Source: Anaerolineae bacterium
GTDB taxonomy: Bacteria > Chloroflexota > Anaerolineae > Aggregatilineales > Phototrophicaceae
Length of the DNA: 7,149 nt
Reading direction: 5' to 3'
Assembly: GCA_025454715.1 (NCBI GenBank)
Contig: JALONY010000073.1
Location: 1 to 7,149, forward strand
Shown here: piece after piece, positions 1 to 4,770 of the stretch
Position numbering within the stretch: position 1 is the stretch's first letter
Layout of the letters: every line of letters begins with the position of its first letter
Program-made: the position numbers and the translations under genes
The notes under the pieces: model-generated
Seen by the model: the letters and a program-made list of their open reading frames with translations, nothing else
Database searches by the model: none
What the model was told of the DNA's origin: nothing

Positions 1-743
1 GGGGCGGGCGCGTGCCCGTCGCAGTTGAGTTCGGGGTACGAGGCCAGCGCCGCGTTGGTGTGGCCGGGCATGTCGATTTCGGGGACGATGGCGATGAAGC
101 GCGCTTGGGCGTAGGCCACCAAGTCGGCGTACTCGGCTTGGGTATAAAACCCGCCCGAGTCGCCGCCCACCGCCGATTGCGCCCCCAAGGTCGTCAGGTT
201 CGGCCACGTTTTGATTTCGATGCGCCAGCCTTGATCGTCGGTCAGGTGCAGGTGCAGATGGTTGAGCTTGTACGCCGCCATCCAATCGATGACCTGCCGC
301 ACGTCGTCGGGCGGGAAGAAGTGGCGCGCCACGTCCAGCATCGCCCCACGATAGGCGAAGCGCGGGCGGTCGAGCACCTCGCAGGCCGCGATGTCGCCCT
401 GCCCGCCCACCGGCCACATCTGGAGCACGGTCTGGACGCCATAAAACGCACCGGCAGGCGCCCCCGCCGCGATGGTGATACCGGTCGGCGTCACGCTCAG
501 GCGGTAGCCCTCGTCGCCGAGGTCGGCCTCATCGCTGGAGGTCAGGCGCAGATGGGCGGCCTCGCCCCAGACCGGCGTTTGGCCGGTCAGGTGGGCAAGC
601 CGGGCGATGGCGAACTCGCCGACGGCGCGCAGGGCGGGGTCTGCCCAAACGTGCAGCTCGGCAGGCAGGCCAAACGCGCCCTCGCCCTCGGTCAATTGCT
701 CAGGCAGGGGGATTAACGCACGGTTTCCGGTCATTACGGTCAT
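1..743 (-). CDS. GH20 beta-N-acetylhexosaminidase, N-terminal part (3' end outside window)
   Basis: This gene encodes a glycoside hydrolase family 20 enzyme, a family that removes terminal N-acetylglucosamine or N-acetylgalactosamine. The 247 visible codons cover an N-terminal GH20b-like alpha/beta domain (about residues 9-120) and the start of the TIM barrel. Family signatures are strong: YRGAMLDVARHFF from 131, with R132 matching the substrate-binding Arg of bacterial hexosaminidases; NHLHLHLTDDQGWRIEIK from 161; and PEIDMPGHTNAAL from 221. The catalytic Asp-Glu pair would lie beyond the window edge and cannot be checked. No signal peptide or lipobox is visible, so the enzyme looks cytoplasmic, which fits turnover of imported chitooligosaccharides or wall fragments (inference). 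The start ATG at 743 overlaps the stop of the M23 gene (ATGA) and is preceded by GAGGA at 758-754. A second in-frame ATG lies at 734. Confidence 0.93.
   Translation of the reverse strand, partial: MTVMTGNRALIPLPEQLTEGEGAFGLPAELHVWADPALRAVGEFAIARLAHLTGQTPVWGEAAHLRLTSSDEADLGDEGYRLSVTPTGITIAAGAPAGAFYGVQTVLQMWPVGGQGDIAACEVLDRPRFAYRGAMLDVARHFFPPDDVRQVIDWMAAYKLNHLHLHLTDDQGWRIEIKTWPNLTTLGAQSAVGGDSGGFYTQAEYADLVAYAQARFIAIVPEIDMPGHTNAALASYPELNCDGHAPA
740..743 (-). promoter_or_regulatory. ATGA stop/start overlap (translational coupling site)
   Basis: On the minus strand ATG (743-741) of the GH20 gene and TGA (742-740) of the M23 gene share four bases. Such overlaps are a standard sign of translational coupling, and a GAGGA sequence 10 bases upstream (758-754) could hold the terminating ribosome. 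Confidence 0.75.
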
Positions 744-1759
744 GGTAGCCACATCCTCGAGACATCGGCAACGTTCACCCAGTCGCCGTTGATGTTCATC
801 TCCCAGTGCAAGTGGGGGCCACTGCTGCGCCCCGTGTCGCCCGTCACGCCCAAGATTTGCCCCTGCGTGATGGTCTGGCCACGGGTGACGTGAATCTGGC
901 TGAGGTGGGCATAGCCGGTAAACACCCCGTGACCGTGGTCAATCACCACATAATTGCCGCGGATGTCCATCAGGCCGGCAAACGCCACCGTCCCGCCCGC
1001 CGACGCCATAATCGGCACGCCGACCGTGGCGCGCAAGTCCCAACCGGTGTGGCGGGTCTGCACCGTGTCGTTGAGCACGCGCACCTCGCCGAACGGCGCG
1101 GTCAATTCGGAGGCCAACGGCAAATCGAAGCCGGTATCGTCCCAGCCGCGCACCATGCTGCGGTGATCGAACACGGCGGCCAAGCGCGCAAACTCGACCC
1201 GCTCGACCTCGGGGTCAATCAACGCCAAACGGTCGTCGGGCACCGTAAAACTGCTGGTGATGAAACCACCGCTGGCCACGTCGATTTGCGCCAGCAGGGT
1301 CTCGGTCTGGCCGTCCTCGAACGTCACGCCGACCTCGAGGTCGTAGGTGCGGGCGCTTTGCTCGATGTTGGCGGTCAGCAAGCCATACCAATAGCCATCG
1401 TCACGCGCCTCGAAAAACGGGATGTTGCGGTTCAAGAAGCGGGCGCTGGCGGCGGTCACGCCCTCACCGGCCACGCTGACCACGCCCGCCCCGCCCTGCG
1501 GCAGGCGCTCGAACAAGATTTCGAGGCTGGCGCGTGCCCCCGCGATGGTCTGGCGGGCGGTCGGGCGGGTGGTGATGAGGGTCACGGGGTCGGGCGTGGC
1601 GGTCAGGTCGGCCTCGGCGGTCGGCTGAGGGGTGGGGTCTTGGGCGAGGGCGGGCACCAGCAACAGGGCGCACAGGCACAGCCACAACACATAACGGAGC
1701 TTGGGGGTCACGGACGGGTTTCTCACGATAAAACGGGCGGGCACGGGCATCTCTCTCAT
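740..1759 (-). CDS. Exported M23 family (LytM-type) metallopeptidase
   Basis: This is probably a secreted zinc endopeptidase that cuts peptidoglycan cross-bridges or stem peptides. A hydrophobic signal segment (about residues 21-39, ending VPALA before Q40) is followed by a short Pro/Thr-rich linker, a beta-rich middle region of unknown type (about 68-205) and a C-terminal M23 domain (about 215-330). The zinc site is intact: H237 and D241 in HTGWD, and H318 in HLH. The other active-site His positions are H285 (YAHLS) and H316. The architecture resembles Chloroflexota and Firmicutes wall hydrolases. The listed ATG lies 4 bases after the lipoprotein stop but has no Shine-Dalgarno and gives a long N-region. 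A GTG at 1711 (codon 17) would give a cleaner signal peptide and a 323-residue protein. Family assignment is firm; the exact bond cleaved is unknown. Confidence 0.93.
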   Translation of the reverse strand: MREMPVPARFIVRNPSVTPKLRYVLWLCLCALLLVPALAQDPTPQPTAEADLTATPDPVTLITTRPTARQTIAGARASLEILFERLPQGGAGVVSVAGEGVTAASARFLNRNIPFFEARDDGYWYGLLTANIEQSARTYDLEVGVTFEDGQTETLLAQIDVASGGFITSSFTVPDDRLALIDPEVERVEFARLAAVFDHRSMVRGWDDTGFDLPLASELTAPFGEVRVLNDTVQTRHTGWDLRATVGVPIMASAGGTVAFAGLMDIRGNYVVIDHGHGVFTGYAHLSQIHVTRGQTITQGQILGVTGDTGRSSGPHLHWEMNINGDWVNVADVSRMWLP

Positions 1760-1763
1760 CGGG

Positions 1764-2651
1764 TTATGGGGCGGGCGTGGCAGTGGCGAAAACCACCGGC
1801 GGGGTGGTCGGGGTGGCGCGGGTGGCGACCGCTTGCGGGTCGGGCGTCGGGCTGACGATTTGAACCGGCAGGCTGGTCGGGGCGGGGGTGGGCAACAGCC
1901 CGAAGTCGAACTCGACCGAGTTGAGGATGGCTTGCAATTCCTCTAGGGCGGGGCCGTCCAGCAATTCCTTAGGCTCGGTATAAGCGTAAAACGCGAAGTT
2001 GAGTCGGTTAATCGTGAAGGCCGAAAACCACCCGCGCAAGCTGGGCAACCCGCCCGGGCAGTCGTCGGCGGCGAAGAACGTGCCGCGCCCCTCGATGCCA
2101 CCGACCGAGAAGACCCGCTCTTCATCGTAGGCCAAGTTGCACTCGGCCTCGACCACCGCGAACAGCAACATCCGCAGGCCGTCGGCATACAGGTTGACGC
2201 CAGCCATCGGGCTGCCGGTCGGGGCGGCGGGCACCACGCTCTCGAACGCCCACAGCACCAAAATCGTGCCTTGCCCGCCGGTGATGTCGCCCTGATACAG
2301 CGAGAACGGCACGACCGACATGCCCTCTGCGCCCGGCAACAGCAAGGCGTCGCTGGCGAAACGCCACCCGTCCGGCAAGCGCAAGCGGATGGGCGCCTCG
2401 AGGTCGGTCAAGACGGTCGGGCTAAGCGTGGCGGGCGTCCCCTCGGCGGTGGGGAGTGGCGTCAAGCTGGGGGTCGGGGTGGGCGGCTCCAGCGAGGGCG
2501 GCACAGTCACGTCGGGGGTGGGGGTGCTGCTGGCCACCAACGTCGGCGAGAGCGTGGCGGTGATGGCGATGGGGTCGGGAGGCGGGGCGCTGGCACACGC
2601 CGCCAACACCGCGCCCAACAGCGCGAACAAGAGGGGATGAAAACGGCTCAT
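1764..2651 (-). CDS. Pro/Thr-rich lipoprotein of unknown function
   Basis: This is a 295-residue predicted lipoprotein. A short signal peptide ends in the lipobox LAAC with C19 as the lipid-bearing residue. A Pro/Thr-rich spacer (about 43-80) leads to a folded domain (about 84-250) and then a second Pro/Thr-rich tail to the C terminus. The folded part opens with LRLPDGWRF and closes with an ELQAILNSVEF-type helix-strand. That pattern is reminiscent of PsbP/Mog1-like domains of bacterial lipoproteins, but this is only a resemblance. C171 and C198 could form a disulfide. The in-frame ORF extends upstream to 2822, but that part lies inside the SRAP gene and lacks any signal sequence, so the ATG at 2651 was chosen. 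It starts 4 bases after the SRAP stop without a clear Shine-Dalgarno, which suggests reinitiation. Confidence 0.88.
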   Translation of the reverse strand: MSRFHPLLFALLGAVLAACASAPPPDPIAITATLSPTLVASSTPTPDVTVPPSLEPPTPTPSLTPLPTAEGTPATLSPTVLTDLEAPIRLRLPDGWRFASDALLLPGAEGMSVVPFSLYQGDITGGQGTILVLWAFESVVPAAPTGSPMAGVNLYADGLRMLLFAVVEAECNLAYDEERVFSVGGIEGRGTFFAADDCPGGLPSLRGWFSAFTINRLNFAFYAYTEPKELLDGPALEELQAILNSVEFDFGLLPTPAPTSLPVQIVSPTPDPQAVATRATPTTPPVVFATATPAP

Positions 2652-2655
2652 GATG

Positions 2656-3327
2656 TCAGAACAACGTCCCTTGTGTGTTGACCGGCGCGATGCACTCGGG
2701 GCCTTCTGCGCCCGTGCCCAGCTTGCCGACCTCATGCACGCGCAAGCCATCGGCGGGCATCGGGCGCAACAGGTCGAGCGCCTCGGCGGGCGACAACTCG
2801 GCAGGCGACAACCACGCCCCATACAAGTCGGGCGGCAAGATGACCGCCATCCGGTGATGATACGCCTTCATGAACTCGTTCGGCTCGGTGGTCAGGATGG
2901 TGCAGGTCGGCAATTCCTCGCCGTCGGGGCCGCGCCACACCTCCCACAACCCCGCAAACGCGAACGGGGCGGGGTCGTCGGGGTAGATGTAAATCGGGTT
3001 TTTGCCCTTCACCGGCCACTCGTAAAAGCCATTGGCCGGTATCAAGCACCGGCGGCGGCGCAGCGCGTGCTTGAACGACGGCTTTTCGGCGGCGGTCTCG
3101 GCGCGGGCGTTGAACATCTGGCTGCCGATGCTGGGGTCTTTGGCCCACGACGGCACCAGCCCCCAGCGCTGAAACGTCAGCGTGGTCGGCGCGGCGTTGG
3201 TGATGACCGCCACCGGCTGCGTCGGGGCGATATTGTAGCGCGGCACCATCTGGGCGGGCAACGTCTCGAGGCCGAAGGCCAATTGGAGTTGCTGGGCGTC
3301 AGCGGTCAACACAAAACGGCCACACAT
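2656..3327 (-). CDS. SRAP family (YedK/HMCES-type) DNA-protein crosslink protein
   Basis: This is a full-length 223-residue SRAP protein. The family protects abasic sites in single-stranded DNA by forming a covalent thiazolidine link through the Cys that becomes the N terminus after Met removal. All key elements are present: C2 in MCGRF, the RYNIAPTQ motif (30-37), N73 in FNARAET, E103 in NGFYEW and H157 in HHRM. These correspond to C2, N75, E105 and H160 of E. coli YedK. The protein should act in the cytoplasm at stalled replication forks, which makes its place between envelope genes odd. It has the best ribosome binding site of the leftward operon and starts 20 bases after the preceding stop. 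No SOS box is obvious upstream, so regulation probably follows the operon. Confidence 0.96.
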   Translation of the reverse strand: MCGRFVLTADAQQLQLAFGLETLPAQMVPRYNIAPTQPVAVITNAAPTTLTFQRWGLVPSWAKDPSIGSQMFNARAETAAEKPSFKHALRRRRCLIPANGFYEWPVKGKNPIYIYPDDPAPFAFAGLWEVWRGPDGEELPTCTILTTEPNEFMKAYHHRMAVILPPDLYGAWLSPAELSPAEALDLLRPMPADGLRVHEVGKLGTGAEGPECIAPVNTQGTLF

Positions 3328-3335
3328 CAGGGGGT

Positions 3336-3340
3336 CTCCT
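3336..3340 (-). promoter_or_regulatory. Ribosome binding site of the SRAP gene
   Basis: AGGAG on the minus strand, 8 bases before the ATG at 3327, in the 20-base gap after the upstream stop. It confirms that MCGRF is the true N terminus, which matters because Cys2 is the catalytic residue. Confidence 0.8.
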
Positions 3341-3347
3341 CACGGTT

Positions 3348-3677
3348 TCAACGGCGCGGCTTGCGGGTCGGTTTCTTGGTGGCGGGCTGGGGCGGGCGGG
3401 CAATCTCGGCCAGTTGGCGCAACACCCCCACCACCGTCAGCACCAGCGAGAACACTTGCATCCGCCCAAGCGGGGCAATCTTGCGCCCACGGGCGGCGTC
3501 TTGCGCGGCGCGGTTGAACATCAACGCCCCCAACACCCCCGCCAGCACACTGCCCAGCATCCCCATCCAATATGGGCGGCGGTCGATCGGCTTGAGCGGT
3601 GGCTTGGGCGTCGGGCGCGCCAACAAAGCGCGCCGGTCGGGCAGGGTGGTCTTGCGCGGTTTCGGGTTACTGCTCAT
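3348..3677 (-). CDS. Small basic membrane protein of unknown function
   Basis: This is a 109-residue protein that I do not recognise. Its N-terminal third is rich in Lys, Arg and Pro and is probably disordered. A hydrophobic segment at about 36-55 is a likely transmembrane helix, and a second, more amphipathic one lies at about 73-92. The C terminus (93-109) is again very basic. The positive-inside rule would place both tails in the cytoplasm, where they could contact nucleic acid, phospholipid or an acidic partner. The ORF stays open upstream to 3743, but the ATG at 3677 has a GAGGA Shine-Dalgarno 5 bases away and avoids a long overlap. With this start it overlaps the preceding gene by 11 bases. 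Pairing with the membrane protein just upstream suggests the two work together (inference). Confidence 0.75.
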   Translation of the reverse strand: MSSNPKPRKTTLPDRRALLARPTPKPPLKPIDRRPYWMGMLGSVLAGVLGALMFNRAAQDAARGRKIAPLGRMQVFSLVLTVVGVLRQLAEIARPPQPATKKPTRKPRR

Positions 3678-4122
3678 CGCTGTCCTCGTCTTCCCACGTC
3701 CCCGCGGTCGGGCGCTGGCGCCGCACGCGCAACCGCTCCCCAAAGCGCTCCACGGTCAGCGTGGCGCGGATGACCGATTGCCCGACCGTGCGCGCCGCGA
3801 GGCGTGCCCGCGTTTGCGCGTCGGACGAGCGCACGCCCAACGCGGCCAATTGGCGCGTCACCCGCACCTCCAGCCGCCCCACCCCATAGATGGCCAAGCC
3901 GACCAGCAACCACACCGGCAACAAAATCAGCACGGCAGGCGCGAGGCACAACGCGAGGGTCATCACGTCGCTGACCACCCCGACCTGCAACGGGGTCTGG
4001 AGGGCGACCACGAGGCCGCCCACCCCCGCCATCAGCAGGCCGAGCGCGAACGCGCCCCACACCCGCCGCCGAATCAGGCGCTTGCGGTCAGCAGGGGTTG
4101 GCGAGGGCACACCGTCACTCAT
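3667..4122 (-). CDS. Two-helix membrane protein with acidic tail, unknown function
   Basis: This is a 151-residue protein that I cannot assign to a family. A basic N-terminal stretch (RKRLIRRR, 13-20) precedes a hydrophobic helix at about 21-41. A second hydrophobic segment at about 53-82 is long enough for one helix plus flanking turns. The remainder (about 83-140) is a charged, Arg-rich, probably helical cytoplasmic region, and the last nine residues are strongly acidic (WEDEDSDEQ). Charge distribution predicts both ends inside the cell. The gene begins 18 bases after the nuclease stop; no strong Shine-Dalgarno is visible, although a GAGG lies 13 bases upstream. Its terminal codons carry the ribosome binding site of the next gene. 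Two-helix proteins with soluble tails often act as scaffolds or anchors, but nothing in the sequence fixes a role. Confidence 0.75.
   Translation of the reverse strand: MSDGVPSPTPADRKRLIRRRVWGAFALGLLMAGVGGLVVALQTPLQVGVVSDVMTLALCLAPAVLILLPVWLLVGLAIYGVGRLEVRVTRQLAALGVRSSDAQTRARLAARTVGQSVIRATLTVERFGERLRVRRQRPTAGTWEDEDSDEQ
3683..3687 (-). promoter_or_regulatory. Ribosome binding site of the 109-residue protein, inside the upstream gene
   Basis: GAGGA on the minus strand sits 5 bases before the ATG at 3677 and is part of the Glu-Asp codons of the acidic tail of the 151-residue protein. It decides the start of the downstream gene against the upstream in-frame ATG at 3743. Confidence 0.6.
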
Positions 4123-4140
4123 GCGTCTTATGATACCTCA

Positions 4141-4647
4141 TCAACGCCGGTCGGAACCGTCTTCGAAGATGCCGGTCGGGTGGCACCCCAAGCGGTTGCG
4201 GCGGGCGTCGCGCTCATATTGTAAGAAGGTCTCGTAAAAGCGGCCATCCGGCTCGTACAGCACCACCTCGGCAAAGCCTTGGCGCACCAGCTCCCCGTTG
4301 ACCAGCGTATCACCGACGTAGACGTAGCGCAGCAGGCGGTCGAAGCGGTCGGTATCGGTGGTGTCCATCACCAAGCGCACCGTCTCGCCCTCGACCAGCT
4401 CACGGTTGGCGCGCACCGCGTCCGAATAGCACGGCTCGTCACGCTCGGGGGTGTTGGCGCCCAAGTAGCGCACCCGCACGATTTCGCCGTCCAAATCCAC
4501 GTCGATGGTGTCGCCGTCGATGACCCGCGTCACCCGCCCGACCTCGCCACTGCCGCCGCCGCCCTCACCGACCACCAAGCCCTCGCAACCGGCCAAGCCC
4601 ATCACGCCGACCAGCGCGCACCCCACTGCCAACATCGTCTTTCGCAT
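4141..4647 (-). CDS. Thermonuclease (SNase-like) lipoprotein
   Basis: This encodes a 168-residue exported nuclease of the staphylococcal nuclease fold, which hydrolyses DNA and RNA phosphodiester bonds with Ca2+. The signal peptide ends in the lipobox LAGC, with C21 as the lipid anchor, followed by a Gly/Glu spacer and the nuclease domain (about 37-157). Recognisable sites by comparison with staphylococcal nuclease are IDGDT (43-47, D46 = D21), R60 (= R35), the NTPE motif (65-68, E68 = E43) and R104 in DRLLRYVYV (= R87). The position of Asp40 is Asn65. C73 and C155 could pair. The start is ambiguous: ATG 4647 is 13 bases from AGGAG, while GTG 4656 is only 4 bases from it and would add three residues. 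This is the first gene of the leftward operon, and its product should sit on the outer face of the membrane. Confidence 0.93.
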   Translation of the reverse strand: MRKTMLAVGCALVGVMGLAGCEGLVVGEGGGGSGEVGRVTRVIDGDTIDVDLDGEIVRVRYLGANTPERDEPCYSDAVRANRELVEGETVRLVMDTTDTDRFDRLLRYVYVGDTLVNGELVRQGFAEVVLYEPDGRFYETFLQYERDARRNRLGCHPTGIFEDGSDRR

Positions 4648-4660
4648 TGCCGTCACCACA

Positions 4661-4665
4661 CTCCT
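4661..4665 (-). promoter_or_regulatory. Ribosome binding site of the nuclease gene
   Basis: AGGAG on the minus strand. The spacing is 4 bases to GTG 4656 and 13 bases to ATG 4647, so it slightly favours a GTG start just upstream of the annotated ATG. Confidence 0.6.
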
Positions 4666-4671
4666 GATGCC

Positions 4672-4681
4672 ACAACCACCG
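4672..4681 (+). repeat. 10-bp direct repeat, copy 1 (ACAACCACCG)
   Basis: A perfect copy recurs at 4754-4763. This copy lies in the predicted leader of the leftward operon, between its promoter and the nuclease start. The two copies are 82 bp apart and flank both predicted promoters. Confidence 0.6.
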
Positions 4682-4699
4682 TCATGCAAACGTTCGTCA

Positions 4700-4727
4700 A
4701 TCATAGCACAACCCCGCTGGACTTCAC
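4700..4727 (-). promoter_or_regulatory. Candidate extended -10 promoter for the leftward operon
   Basis: On the minus strand TATGAT (4705-4700, five of six matches to TATAAT) is preceded by TGC, giving an extended -10 element. A weak -35 (GTGAAG, 4727-4722) lies 16 bases upstream. The predicted start point is near 4693, leaving a leader of about 37-46 bases before the nuclease. No other promoter is evident in the tightly packed genes below, so this one may drive all seven. Confidence 0.45.
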
Positions 4728-4739
4728 CCCAGCGCGGGG
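4712..4739. repeat. Imperfect inverted repeat between divergent promoters
   Basis: CCCCGCTGG (4712-4720) and CCAGCGCGGGG (4729-4739) pair as two stem segments, GCTGG/CCAGC and CCCC/GGGG, with a 2-base bulge (4734-4735) and an 8-base centre. It lies upstream of both predicted transcription starts, so neither transcript should contain it. That argues against a terminator or attenuator and for a protein-binding site. The lack of a T-tract on either side agrees. Confidence 0.5.
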
Positions 4740-4746
4740 CTATAGT
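4718..4746 (+). promoter_or_regulatory. Sigma70-like promoter of the penicillin-binding protein gene
   Basis: TGGACT (4718-4723) and TATAGT (4741-4746) are separated by exactly 17 bases, matching the -35 and -10 consensus at four and five of six positions. The predicted start is near 4753, giving a short leader of 18-30 bases. The inverted repeat overlaps the -35 and spacer, so a protein bound there would compete with polymerase. Confidence 0.6.
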
Positions 4747-4753
4747 ACGGCAA

Positions 4754-4763
4754 ACAACCACCG
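4754..4763 (+). repeat. 10-bp direct repeat, copy 2 (ACAACCACCG)
   Basis: This is identical to 4672-4681. It begins at about the predicted transcription start of the penicillin-binding protein gene and ends just before its AAGGG Shine-Dalgarno-like sequence. Confidence 0.6.
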
Positions 4764-4770
4764 ATAAGGG

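Noticed and set aside
12..716. Plus-strand open frame of 234 codons at the left edge
   Set aside because: The opposite strand encodes a clear GH20 protein through the same bases, so this frame is its shadow.
806..1855. Plus-strand open frame of 349 codons opposite the M23 gene
   Set aside because: It runs antisense to an intact M23 domain with all zinc ligands. Its translation is low-complexity, with no motif or ribosome binding site.
2652..2822. Upstream extension of the lipoprotein frame
   Set aside because: It lies inside the SRAP gene in another frame and would bury the signal peptide; the ATG at 2651 puts the lipobox at residue 19.
2650..4224. Long plus-strand open frame of 524 codons opposite the SRAP and membrane protein genes
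   Set aside because: It is antisense to three genes with family motifs or consistent gene structure. It has no recognisable domain, and its composition (Arg, Gly, His rich) is typical of shadow frames in GC-rich DNA.
4141..4647. Nuclease plus SRAP as a DNA defence system
   Set aside because: The nuclease is a secreted lipoprotein, so it would not act with a cytoplasmic SRAP protein on invading DNA inside the cell. No restriction, ATPase or sensor gene is present.
4712..4739. Rho-independent terminator reading of the hairpin
   Set aside because: No run of T follows it on either strand, and it lies upstream of both predicted transcription starts.
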